From Oscillospiraceae bacterium (GTDB lineage Bacteria > Bacillota > Clostridia > Oscillospirales > Ruminococcaceae), in assembly GCA_009786985.1 (NCBI GenBank), contig WRGW01000101.1, forward strand, positions 1 to 36,979: DNA of 36,979 nucleotides, written 5' to 3'. Position 1 is the stretch's first letter; every line of letters begins with the position of its first letter. The notes under the pieces are model-generated. The model was not told where the DNA came from, searched no databases, and saw only the letters and a program-made list of their open reading frames with translations. Made by a program: the position numbers and the translations under genes. Shown here piece after piece: positions 14,069 to 23,462 of the stretch.

Positions 14069-16720
14069 ATGCTGACATGGGACATAATCCAGTCAAACGC
14101 TGTGGCTTTCTCGAAGAAATGGAAGGCTATTGACGGAAAAGAACGGCAACAAGCCCAATCATTCGTTCGTGAATTTTTGGGTGTTTTCGGCATTGACGAC
14201 CCGCTCCAGAGTGGTGAATCAGAGTTTGAATACACCATCAAAGGCAACTACATCGACTATCTTTGGAAAAAGCAAATCGCCATTGAGATGAAAAGCAAAG
14301 GCAAGGACAACGACCTCAAGAAAGCGTTTGTGCAGACACGCGAGAAGTATATGCCGCATTTGTCAGACGATGAATTTCCTGATTTGTGGATGCTGTGCGA
14401 TTTCGAGAATATTCATATAACTCGGCATTCCACCAAGGAGACTTTCAAGTTTAAGACTGCCGACCTCCGCAAGCATATCAAAAAATTCGCTAATATTGCG
14501 GGTTATGTTACCGAGCGGATTCGTGAAGACCAACTTGAACTCAACGTCCGTGCCGCCGAAAAAATGGCGAAGTTGCACGACGAACTCGAATCGCACGGTT
14601 ACGAGGGCAACGACCTTGAAGTCTATCTTGTGCGACTGCTTTTCTGTATGTTTGCAGGCGATACTGGAATTTTTCCGCAAGATAATTTCTATCATTACAT
14701 CAAGAATTCTAAGGATGACGGCAGTGACCTTTCGCACAGAATCTCCGACTTATTTGAAGTTCTGAATATGCCCGACGAAATTCGTGCGAAAAAGAAACTG
14801 CTCTCTGACGAACTGAAAGCGTTTCGATACATCAACGGCAAGCTGTTTGAAACTCGACTTCCGCCTGCTGATTTTAATGCAAAAACTCGGAAACTCCTGC
14901 TTGAATGTCGTGAGTTTAACTGGAGTGAAATTTCCCCTGCAATTTTTGGTGCGATGTTCCAAGGGGTCATGGACAAGACAAAACGTCGAGAACTCGGTGC
15001 ACATTATACAAGTGAGGAAAACATTCTAAAGCTGATTAATCCGCTGTTTTTGGACGAGCTGTACAAGGAATTCGAGCGGGTGAAAACTGACCCTATTGCA
15101 CTTGACAGATTCCATGACAAGATTGCAAAGCTTAAATTTCTCGACCCTGCCTGTGGGTGTGGGAATTTCCTCATCATCACTTATCGTGAGTTGAGATTGC
15201 TTGAACTCGAAATCCTAAAAATGAAGCAGAATAGCGGACAGTTGCAGCTTGATATGCACATGGAAAATCTGCTGAAAGTTAGCGTGGAACAGTTTTACGG
15301 AATTGAACTCGATGACTTCGCTTGCCAAATCGCCACCGTCGGAATGTGGCTTGTTGACCATCAGATGAATCTGAAAACGTCGGATTTGATTGTCTCGTAT
15401 TACGCACGATTGCCATTGACGAGGAGTGCGACTATTGTTAATGGAAACGCACTGCGCATTGATTGGGAGAGCGTTGTTTCTAAACTTCAGCTGAGTTATA
15501 TTTTAGGAAACCCGCCGTTTGTTGGCTACTCTTATCAGAGCGATGAACAAAAGGAAGATGTAGCATTACTGACTAAAAACAAGAATTTAGATTATGTTAC
15601 GATGTGGTATATTAAGTCCGCCGATTATATAAAAGACACTTGTATTAAATGTGCGTTTGTTTCGACAAATTCCGTGTCTCAAGGTGAACAAGTAGCTATA
15701 TTATGGAAACCGCTCATGAAAAGCGGAATTTATATAAACTTTGGAATTCCAACTTTCAAATGGAGCAATGAAGCCAAGGGAAAAGCGGCTGTTCATTGTG
15801 TGATTGTTGGGTTTAGTTACGTGAAATCAGAAAACGACCTAAATCCGTATTTAGTAAAAGCTCCTGTCGTTTTTATCGAAAAACGAAGAAAGCCTTTATG
15901 TAATATTCTTGAAATGCAAAAAGGAAATATGCCTAATGATAATAAAGGGTTACTTAGCAACTATTCAACTGCACAAAAGCATGAAATCATAAAAAACCAC
16001 CCTGAAACCAAGAAATGGTTCCGAAAATTCTTGGGGGCAGATGAATTTATCAATAATATTGACCGTTGGTGCTTGTGGCTAAAAGACGTTTCGCCAGCGG
16101 AAATTCAAAAGTCTGCTTTCATGAAGGATATTTTGGCAAAAGTCAGAGACTGTCGTGCCAAAAGCAACAGACAAGCCACACGCGAATTAGCTGAAACACC
16201 ATACTTATTTGGTGAGATACGACAACCGATTACACCATATTTGCTTATTCCTGAAACCTCTTCGCAACGACGAAAGTATATTCCTATTGATATTTTATCA
16301 GCAAATGTTATCGTTAGTAATGCAACTTTTTTTGTTTCGCAAGCTGATTTATACCACTTTGGCATTCTCACCTCGTCTGTACACATGGCATGGATGCGGA
16401 CGGTATGCGGGCGACTGAAAAGCGACTATCGTTATTCAGCTACGCTCGTCTACAATAACTTCCCATGGGCAAAAGTTAGCGATTCGCAGAAGTCGGCGAT
16501 TGAGAAGTTGGCACAGGCTGTTCTGAATGCTCGAGCGGAGTCGCCGAATTGCAGTCTGGCTGATTTATATGACCCGCTTACCATGCCACCAGAGTTGCTG
16601 AAAGCTCATAAGGCTTTGGATAAGGCGGTGCTCAAGTTATATGGATTTTCGGCGAATGCGAGTGAGGCGGAGATTGTGGCAGGGCTTATGGAGAGGTATC
16701 AAAAGTTGGTGGAGGGGTGA
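14069..16720 (+). CDS. MmeI-like (type IIL/IIG) single-chain restriction-modification enzyme
   Basis: The 883-aa protein combines nuclease, adenine methyltransferase and target recognition in one chain. The N-terminal PD-(D/E)XK nuclease has Asp63, nine residues, then Glu73-x-Lys75 (IEMKSKG), the same spacing I recall for MmeI. A helical linker follows. The methyltransferase shows GAHYTS (310-315, motif X region), the SAM motif DPACGCGNF (359-367) and catalytic NPPF (481-484). The target-recognition region spans roughly 560-780, and the C-terminal helical part ends LYDPLTMPPELLKAHKALDKAV. Intact nuclease residues suggest it cuts unmethylated DNA. Base use is more GC-rich at both ends than in the middle, which fits exchange of the recognition domain. 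Specificity cannot be predicted. Confidence 0.92.
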   Translation: MLTWDIIQSNAVAFSKKWKAIDGKERQQAQSFVREFLGVFGIDDPLQSGESEFEYTIKGNYIDYLWKKQIAIEMKSKGKDNDLKKAFVQTREKYMPHLSDDEFPDLWMLCDFENIHITRHSTKETFKFKTADLRKHIKKFANIAGYVTERIREDQLELNVRAAEKMAKLHDELESHGYEGNDLEVYLVRLLFCMFAGDTGIFPQDNFYHYIKNSKDDGSDLSHRISDLFEVLNMPDEIRAKKKLLSDELKAFRYINGKLFETRLPPADFNAKTRKLLLECREFNWSEISPAIFGAMFQGVMDKTKRRELGAHYTSEENILKLINPLFLDELYKEFERVKTDPIALDRFHDKIAKLKFLDPACGCGNFLIITYRELRLLELEILKMKQNSGQLQLDMHMENLLKVSVEQFYGIELDDFACQIATVGMWLVDHQMNLKTSDLIVSYYARLPLTRSATIVNGNALRIDWESVVSKLQLSYILGNPPFVGYSYQSDEQKEDVALLTKNKNLDYVTMWYIKSADYIKDTCIKCAFVSTNSVSQGEQVAILWKPLMKSGIYINFGIPTFKWSNEAKGKAAVHCVIVGFSYVKSENDLNPYLVKAPVVFIEKRRKPLCNILEMQKGNMPNDNKGLLSNYSTAQKHEIIKNHPETKKWFRKFLGADEFINNIDRWCLWLKDVSPAEIQKSAFMKDILAKVRDCRAKSNRQATRELAETPYLFGEIRQPITPYLLIPETSSQRRKYIPIDILSANVIVSNATFFVSQADLYHFGILTSSVHMAWMRTVCGRLKSDYRYSATLVYNNFPWAKVSDSQKSAIEKLAQAVLNARAESPNCSLADLYDPLTMPPELLKAHKALDKAVLKLYGFSANASEAEIVAGLMERYQKLVEG

Positions 16721-16904
16721 GATTCCTATTGAAAATTCCGATAAATATACTGTGTTAAGTGTTAAAGGCAATATTGAATCAAAATAAGCAGTACAAATGA
16801 CAATTCATTAGGATTACTACTTGAACCATTCCGACTATTAAAAATCTCAAAATAAAGATAATCGGGCATACTAACCATAAAAACCCAAAGGAGTTCATGG
16901 TCAT
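16721..16904 (+). other. Intergenic segment with possible gene remnants
   Basis: This is 184 bp between the MmeI-like gene and the fumarase-type gene. Two short open stretches look like coding debris: one reading ENSDKYTVLSVKGNIESK then stop near 16730-16787, and one reading NSLGLLLEPFRLLKISK then stop near 16802-16855. Neither matches a family I recognise, nor the missing C-terminus of the HTH regulator. AAAGGAG at about 16888 serves the next gene, with a rather long spacing to its ATG. No consensus promoter was found. Confidence 0.35.
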
Positions 16905-17426
16905 ATGGCTACACATCACATACAACTCAAAAACAGCATAGGGTTCACTGATGAGATGATTGAGTGTCTACAAACTGGCGACCAAGTTCTGCTTTCGGGT
17001 GAGATTTATACTGCACGTGATGCCGCTCATAAACGAATGATTGAGTTACTCGATTCAGGCAAATCACCCCCGTTCGATTACATAGGGCAGGCGGTTTATT
17101 ACACTGGACCTTGTCCTACACCACCGAACGCTGTAATAGGTTCATGTGGTCCTACCACGAGTTGTCGTATGGACAAATATTCGCCAAAATTGATTGAATC
17201 GAATTTGCGTGTAATGATTGGCAAAGGCGAACGTAACGACAAAGTGTTCAAGGCAATCAAAAAACATAAAGGGGTTTATTTCACGACTGTCGGAGGAGCG
17301 GGAGCGTTGTTGTCGTTATGTGTCAAAAAAGCAGAAGTAATCGCTTTTGAGGATTTAGGGGCAGAATCTATTTTTAAGCTCACTGTAGAAAAAATGCCAC
17401 TTACTGTTGCAATTGACTCACACTAA
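16905..17426 (+). CDS. Fumarase/tartrate dehydratase-type beta subunit
   Basis: The 173-aa protein matches the C-terminal (beta) half of class I, iron-sulfur fumarate hydratases, which is a separate subunit in many anaerobes (FumB/TtdB type). Evidence: LSGEIYTARDAAHKRM near 33-48, YYTGPCPTPPNAVIGSCGPTTSCRMD near 65-90, MIGKGERND, and FTTVGGAGALLSLCVKKAEV near 127-146. The alpha subunit, which holds most of the cluster ligands, is not next to it; the gene stands alone downstream of the acquired segment. Substrate (fumarate or tartrate) cannot be decided from this half. Its 3' end overlaps the convergent YibE/F gene by 26 nt. Confidence 0.9.
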   Translation: MATHHIQLKNSIGFTDEMIECLQTGDQVLLSGEIYTARDAAHKRMIELLDSGKSPPFDYIGQAVYYTGPCPTPPNAVIGSCGPTTSCRMDKYSPKLIESNLRVMIGKGERNDKVFKAIKKHKGVYFTTVGGAGALLSLCVKKAEVIAFEDLGAESIFKLTVEKMPLTVAIDSH

Positions 17427-18600
17427 CACGTCCATAAAACACAGCACACACCAAAGTAGTAATCGGAATTGCAAGGAGAATGCCAATGCTACCTATAATA
17501 GCTTGAAGTAATTCAACTGCCACAAATTCACCGCTCAAAAGCATTCCGAGCGTGTCGGTATTATAAACATATAGAAGTAAAATTGTTGACAGCGAACTTC
17601 CGATATAAGCTAACACAAGCGTATTAGTCATAGAACCCATAATATCCCTACCAATATTGATTCCAGACTTGATTACCTGCCTAAAAACCAAATGATTAGA
17701 TTCAGATTTAAGCTCGGTGAGTGATGATGCGATTGATACCGCAACGTCCATAATCGCACCTAGTGCACCGATTACAATTCCCGCAAAAATCACACCCCTT
17801 AATTCGATTGGATTTTCTTCATGAACACTCCATAAAATCAGAGATTCACTATCTAGCATACCAGACATTTTTAGTATAGCATTCATCGAATAAGCGAGTA
17901 ATCCTGCTGCCAATACTCCACCGAAACACCCCGCAGCAGCAGCTAACGATTTTTTATTTACCCCATAGATTAAAAATAGAGATATAAAAATCAAGAACAG
18001 CGAAACTATGATTGTAGTGGCATAAATATTCCTCCCAGTTAAAATTGCTGGAATTAATACAGCAAAAACCACAGCACAAGTGTAACCGAGGGAAACAATT
18101 GCGTTTAACCCTTTAATATTTCCGAATAGTAGCATTAGTGCCACAAGTACAATTCCGAGAGCGAGAATTGGGCTTGTTCTCGAATAATCAAGGAAAACCC
18201 ATGCGAACTCATGCTCGTCTAACACTACAAACACCCTGTCACCAACCTCGACTGGTTCTACCGGAGCTGAGAATGCCCCGTCAACAAGTTGTCGTGCAAA
18301 TAAGGACTGTCCACGCCTCAACGTTTCACCTTCTAACACTGTGCCTTGAAACAATATCGAAACGTCGTATTCATTACTCCATTCGTTTGATTCTTCGAGA
18401 ATTTCGATAATTTGTGTTACGCGAATTTCTGCAAAAACGCTATTATTATGCTCGTTATTTTGAAAAATGTTTTCTATGCCAGCCGCTGCAATTCGATTGC
18501 CGATTAAAAGAAACATCACGGCAAAAATCACCACCGCAAAATGGATGGCGATTTTAGTTATATTAGATTTAGTGAAAATCGAACTCAAATAATTTTTCAT
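17401..18600 (-). CDS. YibE/F family membrane protein
   Basis: The 399-aa protein has an N-terminal membrane helix (about 18-38), an extracytoplasmic beta-rich region to about 150, then about seven membrane helices, the arrangement of the YibE/F family found in Firmicutes. Recognisable tracts are LALGIVLVALMLLFGNIKGLNA, GVIFAGIVIGALGAIMDVAVSIASSL and the NIGRDIMGSMTNTLVLAYIGSSL loop. The function is unknown; roles in export have been suggested. The ATG lies 7 nt after the prfB stop, so it is probably the last gene of the uvrC-prfB transcription unit. Confidence 0.88.
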   Translation of the reverse strand: MKNYLSSIFTKSNITKIAIHFAVVIFAVMFLLIGNRIAAAGIENIFQNNEHNNSVFAEIRVTQIIEILEESNEWSNEYDVSILFQGTVLEGETLRRGQSLFARQLVDGAFSAPVEPVEVGDRVFVVLDEHEFAWVFLDYSRTSPILALGIVLVALMLLFGNIKGLNAIVSLGYTCAVVFAVLIPAILTGRNIYATTIIVSLFLIFISLFLIYGVNKKSLAAAAGCFGGVLAAGLLAYSMNAILKMSGMLDSESLILWSVHEENPIELRGVIFAGIVIGALGAIMDVAVSIASSLTELKSESNHLVFRQVIKSGINIGRDIMGSMTNTLVLAYIGSSLSTILLLYVYNTDTLGMLLSGEFVAVELLQAIIGSIGILLAIPITTLVCAVFYGRVSVSQLQQ

Positions 18601-18607
18601 GCTACTT

Positions 18608-19744
18608 TTACAGTTCCCCCCTACTTTTTGCGGTCAAGTAAGCATTGATAAACCCATCTAAATCGCCGTCCATAACAGCGTTGATGTTACCCATTTCGTA
18701 TGACGTTCGATGGTCCTTAGCAAGGGTGTATGGCATAAACACATATGAACGGATTTGTGCCCCCCATGCGATTTGTAGCTGTTCACCTTTAATGTCAGAA
18801 ATCTTATCAAGATGTTCACGTTCTTTAATTTCGATTAGCTTGGATTTTAGCATACGCAATGCATATTCACGGTTTTGATTTTGGCTTCGTTGCGTCTGAC
18901 AACAACAAACAATCCCCGTAGGTTTGTGGATTAAACGGACAGCAGAACTCGTCTTGTTGACTTTCTGACCGCCTGCACCAGACGCACGATAAAACTCAGT
19001 TTCAAGATCATCAGGGCGAATATCAATCTCTACACTATCGTCTATTTCAGGCATAACTTCAACGCTAGCGAAGCTAGTATGTCGCCTTCCAGACGAATCA
19101 AATGGAGAAATTCGCACCAAACGATGCACCCCATTTTCAGACTTCAAAAACCCGTAAGCATTTAATCCTTTAATCAAAATCGACGCACTTTTGAGCCCAG
19201 CTTCCTCACCGTCCAACATATCCAAAAGCTCAACCTTAAAATTATGTCGCTCACCCCAGCGAGTATACATTCGGTACAGCATCAAAACCCAGTCCATAGC
19301 TTCAGTTCCGCCAGCCCCTGAATTAAGACTAACAATTGCGTTCTTGCTATCATATTCGCCTGTGAGCAAGGTTGACAGCGTCTGCATTTCAAGTTCAGAC
19401 TTAGTCTTTTCGGAAAGTTCGCGAATTTCTGTTAGCATGGCTTCTTTTTCAACAGCGTCGCTCTCATCGTCCAATTCCGCCCCAAGTTCGAGCATAGTAA
19501 GAACGTCATCAAAAGAAGTTTTGAGCTTTTCATAAACATCAGTGGTGTTCTTCAAATCGCCGAGTTTTTGCTGAATTTTTTGAGCTTCTTCAGTGTCATT
19601 CCAAAAGTCTGACTCTGACATTTTTCCTTCGAGTAATTCTATTTCTTTTGAAACGCTTTCAAGATTTAAGGCTTTTCCGAGTTCATCAAGTCGTGGTAAA
19701 AGTGATTCAAACTCTAAACGCAATTCGTCATATTGTAATATCAT
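18608..19744 (-). CDS. prfB: Peptide chain release factor 2
   Basis: RF2 ends translation at UGA and UAA. The 378-aa protein has the stop-codon recognition tripeptide SPF in [19 protein letters not shown] and the peptidyl-transferase motif GGQ in [22 protein letters not shown]. Unlike most prfB genes, the reading frame is continuous: no CTTTGA shift site or in-frame TGA occurs around codon 25, so the usual autoregulatory +1 frameshift is absent. The ribosome site GGGAG sits about 12 nt from the ATG. Confidence 0.96.
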   Translation of the reverse strand: MILQYDELRLEFESLLPRLDELGKALNLESVSKEIELLEGKMSESDFWNDTEEAQKIQQKLGDLKNTTDVYEKLKTSFDDVLTMLELGAELDDESDAVEKEAMLTEIRELSEKTKSELEMQTLSTLLTGEYDSKNAIVSLNSGAGGTEAMDWVLMLYRMYTRWGERHNFKVELLDMLDGEEAGLKSASILIKGLNAYGFLKSENGVHRLVRISPFDSSGRRHTSFASVEVMPEIDDSVEIDIRPDDLETEFYRASGAGGQKVNKTSSAVRLIHKPTGIVCCCQTQRSQNQNREYALRMLKSKLIEIKEREHLDKISDIKGEQLQIAWGAQIRSYVFMPYTLAKDHRTSYEMGNINAVMDGDLDGFINAYLTAKSRGEL

Positions 19745-19789
19745 ATCTATTTATTACTCCCTGTAAATTGAAAGATGCCCTATTTTATC

Positions 19790-20242
19790 TTATCTACCAG
19801 AATTTCTAATCGACATACGTGCTTTTTTAATGTCAGATAAACTATGTGCATGGAGTTCTTCATTTTTAGCGAGCATTTGGTCGATATAATCATTAGTGGT
19901 ATTACGGAGTTCGCGCGATTTTTGTTGAGCCGCGAGCATAATTTCTTCCGCACGAGCCTGTGCCAACCGTGTGATTTCTTGATTTTTTACGAGTTCCCTC
20001 GCACGTTCTTCGGCTTTCCTAATGATGCGGTCAGCTTCACGCCGAGCATCATTTTCAATGCTTTTAGCTTCTCTAACGATTTTGCGTGCTTGTTCTATTT
20101 CGCGCGGGAGATTAGAACGAATTTCATAAATCAAGCTATCCATTTTTTCTATGTCAATCAAACTTTTCTTTCCACTAAATGGAACAGCAACAGCTCTATC
20201 AAGAACATCACCCATCATATCAAGAGTATTTTCTATATTCAT
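19790..20242 (-). CDS. Coiled-coil protein next to coaD, unknown function
   Basis: The 150-aa protein is almost entirely a charged coiled coil (about residues 35-145) with long runs of Arg, Glu and Ala, for example REIEQARKIVREAKSIENDA and RKAEERARELVKNQEI. It has no membrane segment or nucleotide-binding motif, though such proteins are often labelled ATPase or DivIVA-like in Clostridia. I chose ATG 20242 with AAAGGG 9 nt upstream; the open frame begins with a TTG at 20251. Position between coaD and prfB suggests co-transcription. A role at the membrane or cell-division apparatus is only a guess. Confidence 0.75.
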   Translation of the reverse strand: MNIENTLDMMGDVLDRAVAVPFSGKKSLIDIEKMDSLIYEIRSNLPREIEQARKIVREAKSIENDARREADRIIRKAEERARELVKNQEITRLAQARAEEIMLAAQQKSRELRNTTNDYIDQMLAKNEELHAHSLSDIKKARMSIRNSGR

Positions 20243-20269
20243 TTTCAACAACCCTTTCCTTATTATTAA

Positions 20270-20794
20270 TTATTTTTGTTCAAGCACTCTTCGAGCTGTA
20301 AACTCTTTTGCTTTCATTTTTATATCGTCAACTATTTTAGGTGACACATATGCACTCACATCTCCACCGAACATTGCTATTTGTTTTACGGCACTTGAGG
20401 AAAGAAACATACTCGCTACATTTGCAGTCAAAAACACAGTTTCAGCCTCATGAAACATATCACGATTTATTAGTGCCATCTGAAATTCATACTCAAAATC
20501 AGACATAACCCGAAGCCCCTTGACAATCACATTAGCTTTACAATTTTTGAAATAATCAATGAATAATCCGCTGTGTTCATCAATTACAATATTGTTGTCA
20601 ACCTTGGAAAGTTGACGAGATAAACTCCGCTTCAAAAAATCCACACGTTCATTTGGAGAAAAGGTCGGTGGTTTTACTGGATTAGTTAAAACTAATACTA
20701 TGAGCTTATCAAACAATTTCGCCGCCCTTTCAATAATGTCAATATGCCCATAAGTCACGGGGTCGAAACTACCAGGGTAAATCGCTACTTTCAA
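20270..20794 (-). CDS. coaD: Pantetheine-phosphate adenylyltransferase
   Basis: CoaD transfers AMP to 4'-phosphopantetheine, the fourth step of coenzyme A synthesis. The 174-aa product begins MKVAIYPGSFDPVTYGHIDI, containing the nucleotidyltransferase TxGH-type motif, and later has KGLRVMSDFEYEFQMALINR and the C-terminal SSSAVKQIAMFGGDVSAYV signature. The start is TTG with a strong GGAGAGGAG upstream. It follows rsmD, an order conserved widely in bacteria. Confidence 0.96.
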   Translation of the reverse strand: MKVAIYPGSFDPVTYGHIDIIERAAKLFDKLIVLVLTNPVKPPTFSPNERVDFLKRSLSRQLSKVDNNIVIDEHSGLFIDYFKNCKANVIVKGLRVMSDFEYEFQMALINRDMFHEAETVFLTANVASMFLSSSAVKQIAMFGGDVSAYVSPKIVDDIKMKAKEFTARRVLEQK

Positions 20795-20838
20795 TGTTAC
20801 TCCTCTCCATTCATACGAATGTCAACTTTTTTAACTTG

Positions 20839-21426
20839 TCACAACTTTTGCCTATAAATCGTGATTGCAATAGTTCCATAAGTGAAATTTTTGACGACTT
20901 CAAAACCGTCAACTTCTTTAGGTAGACAGAGTTGCTTTTCATGTTCGCAAACGATGAGTGGGTTCTTGTTTTTTGTGTTCATTTTCGGAATTAATATCGG
21001 TAGTGTTTTTGCAATCAACCCTCTTTCATATGGAGGGTCTAAAAACGCTATATCGATTTCGCCCTTCAATAATTTCAAAAAAGCATGATACGGGAGTTTG
21101 TCAACTCTAAAAGGTTTAATATATTCGCCGAATTTTTCAACATTTTCAAAACAGCCGAAATTTTCAAGTTTTGCGAGATTAGATTTTACAACATTCACCG
21201 CTTTGAAATTATTATCGGAAAAATAAACAAATTTTGCACCTCGGCTAAGTGCTTCAATTCCAAGTTGTCCCGAACCCGCAAACAAATCAAGAACAACTGC
21301 ATCTTCGACATCAAACTGGATTGCAGAAAAAATCGCTTCTTTAATTTTATCAGACGTTGGTCGTGTTTCATTGCCAGATAAAGTGTTTAAGTTTACACCT
21401 TTAGCTATTCCAGTGATAATTCGCAT
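20839..21426 (-). CDS. rsmD: 16S rRNA (guanine966-N2)-methyltransferase
   Basis: RsmD methylates G966 of 16S rRNA. The 195-aa product begins MRIITGIAKGVNLNTL with the typical TRPTSDKIKEAIFSAI segment, the SAM motif VLDLFAGSGQLGIEALSRGA, and the catalytic DIAFLDPPYERG (DPPY). The ATG is preceded by a weak AGGAAA. It is followed by coaD as usual. The first gene of the likely unit is uvrC, 54 nt upstream; that gap holds a 6-bp hairpin at 21455-21470. Confidence 0.94.
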   Translation of the reverse strand: MRIITGIAKGVNLNTLSGNETRPTSDKIKEAIFSAIQFDVEDAVVLDLFAGSGQLGIEALSRGAKFVYFSDNNFKAVNVVKSNLAKLENFGCFENVEKFGEYIKPFRVDKLPYHAFLKLLKGEIDIAFLDPPYERGLIAKTLPILIPKMNTKNKNPLIVCEHEKQLCLPKEVDGFEVVKNFTYGTIAITIYRQKL

Positions 21427-21480
21427 ATGCTATTTTCCTAACTAGCTTCATATCAAACCTAAAAAGGTTTACATTCGATT

Positions 21481-23370
21481 TTACATAGTCTTAACAAACT
21501 CAAATAGTACTTGTGCTTTTTCAGAACTTAGTTTTGCAACACATGAGAGTTCTTCAAATGTTGCAGACTTAAGTGCTGTCTTGGTCTTAAAATGTTTCAA
21601 GAGAAGAGTAGCTTTAACTTCGCCGATTCCTGGAACTTGTCTTAACGATAAATCAAAGCTGGATTTCTGATGCCTCTCGCGTGCAAATGTAACTGTAAAT
21701 CTGTGAACTTCATCTTGTAATTTAGTCAAGAAAGTGAACACTTTCTTATTAGCCTGAATTTGAATTTCAGTACTTTCACCTTCACGGTTTGAAGTTGCAA
21801 TCGCACGCGTTCGATGTTTAGAATCTTTGACTAAACCAAAAAGATTTACAGATTTTCGGATTTTATCATTTGAATCGGATTTCGACAACCCATCAAAGTT
21901 TACACCAAAACCAAGCTCTTCAAGTACACCTTTAACAACCGAAACATGACCTATCCCTCCGTCAACTAATATTAGTTGCGGTAATTCCAATCTGTCGTCA
22001 TCTGATTTATATCGACGTTCGATTATTTCGCGCATACAACCATAATCATCAAGTCCATCTACTGTTTTAATGGTGAATTTACGATAATCTTTTTTGTATG
22101 GTTTACCATCACGATAAGTTACCATTCCGCCGACTTTCACCGATTCACCGATATTTGATATATCAAAACACTCAATACGTCTCGGGAGTTCTGTCAACCC
22201 GAGTAGGTTGGCGAGTTCTTCAAGAACTAATGTTTCTTTTGTGGTTCGTCCGAGTTTTAATGCCAGAATTTCCTCAGCATTACTCCGTGCCAACATGATT
22301 TGTGATAAACCCTCCCCGCGCTTCGGGATTTTTAGGGAAATTTTCAGATGTTTTTCGAGTAGTTCCTGGTCAATGATTTCACTTTCAATGTAAACTTCAA
22401 TAGATTTATCTAAATTTCCGTCTATCCTCGAAGAGTAATATTCCAATATAAAATCACGCAACATTTGTGATTTTTCATAGACATCACCAAGTTCAAAACT
22501 TTGTTTGTCAACCAATCTGCCGCCTGAATATTTTACCACCGCCACCGCAGTCAACCCATCGTAGTTTACAAACATTCCGATTACATCGTAATCTGTCAAC
22601 TTAGAAGAGATTACACTCTGTACAGTATCTGCACGTTTCATCGCCGCAATTCTATCACGAAGGCGTACAGCTTTTTCAAAATCGAGAGCTTCTGCAGCTT
22701 CATTCATTTCATTAGTGAGATTCGCAATGCTCGCCTTGCTACCATTTTTGATATAATCAACCGCCAAATTAACAATGTCAGAATATTCATCTCGAGAAAT
22801 TGTGCCTTGACAAACCCCCATACAACGCTTGATTCTATGATTTAGACATGACCTTATTTTCCCAAAACTTTCCGGAAATTTTCGATTACAAGACGGCAAA
22901 AGAAATATTCGATTCGCATCTTCAACTGATTGTTTTACAAAAAATCCTCCAACATAAGGGCCAATATATTTTGCTTTTTTATCATCAGCATTTAAAGTAT
23001 ATTGCAATCTCGGATACTCATCTGCAGTGATTTTTACATAATTAAAACCTTTGGCATCTTTCAACAAAATATTGTACTTCGGGCGATACTGTTTTATTAA
23101 AGACGTTTCTAAAACAAACGCATCGATTTCTTTTAGTGTCACTATATAATCAAAGTCGCGAATGTGTTCAACTAATTTTGCTGTTTTACGGTCACGTTTA
23201 GCGTTACCAACAAAATAGGTTGACACTCGATTCTTGAGGTGTTTTGCCTTGCCAACGTAAATTACTTTACACTTAGGGTCGTCATTTGAGCGATTTTTCA
23301 TTAAATAAACCCCTGGTGTTGCTGGAAGTTTAGAGCATTTTTCTTTTAAAAAATCAATCTGTTCATTCAT
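21481..23370 (-). CDS. uvrC: Excinuclease ABC subunit C
   Basis: UvrC makes both incisions in nucleotide excision repair, acting on the UvrAB-damaged-DNA complex. The product (629 aa from ATG 23370) has an N-terminal GIY-YIG nuclease (PGVYLMKN and VIYVGKAKHLKNRVSTYF), a UVR domain (NEAAEALDFEKAVRLRDRI), the RNase H-like nuclease region with CFDISNIGES and LILVDGG, and a C-terminal helix-hairpin-helix (LRQVPGIGEVKATLLLKHF). ATG 23370 has GAGGT 7 nt upstream; a GTG two codons earlier is open but too close to that site. Confidence 0.96.
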   Translation of the reverse strand: MNEQIDFLKEKCSKLPATPGVYLMKNRSNDDPKCKVIYVGKAKHLKNRVSTYFVGNAKRDRKTAKLVEHIRDFDYIVTLKEIDAFVLETSLIKQYRPKYNILLKDAKGFNYVKITADEYPRLQYTLNADDKKAKYIGPYVGGFFVKQSVEDANRIFLLPSCNRKFPESFGKIRSCLNHRIKRCMGVCQGTISRDEYSDIVNLAVDYIKNGSKASIANLTNEMNEAAEALDFEKAVRLRDRIAAMKRADTVQSVISSKLTDYDVIGMFVNYDGLTAVAVVKYSGGRLVDKQSFELGDVYEKSQMLRDFILEYYSSRIDGNLDKSIEVYIESEIIDQELLEKHLKISLKIPKRGEGLSQIMLARSNAEEILALKLGRTTKETLVLEELANLLGLTELPRRIECFDISNIGESVKVGGMVTYRDGKPYKKDYRKFTIKTVDGLDDYGCMREIIERRYKSDDDRLELPQLILVDGGIGHVSVVKGVLEELGFGVNFDGLSKSDSNDKIRKSVNLFGLVKDSKHRTRAIATSNREGESTEIQIQANKKVFTFLTKLQDEVHRFTVTFARERHQKSSFDLSLRQVPGIGEVKATLLLKHFKTKTALKSATFEELSCVAKLSSEKAQVLFEFVKTM

Positions 23371-23401
23371 AACCACGACCTCATATCCAAAAGTATTCCT
23401 C

Positions 23402-23430
23402 TTGACATTTAACGCAATATGTGATAAAAT
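23402..23430 (+). promoter_or_regulatory. Sigma-A promoter of the nitroreductase-like lipoprotein gene
   Basis: TTGACA (23402-23407), 17-nt spacer, TAAAAT (23425-23430), followed by AAAGGAG and an ATG at 23463. The spacer and both boxes are close to ideal. Confidence 0.85.
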
Positions 23431-23462
23431 TATTAAACAATAGAAACTAAAGGAGTCTTACT

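Noticed and set aside
14069-16720. Stand-alone type I or BREX-type methyltransferase needing partner genes.
   Set aside because: The N-terminal D-x9-E-x-K nuclease motif and the MmeI-like domain order show a single-chain enzyme; no hsdR, hsdS or brx genes are adjacent.
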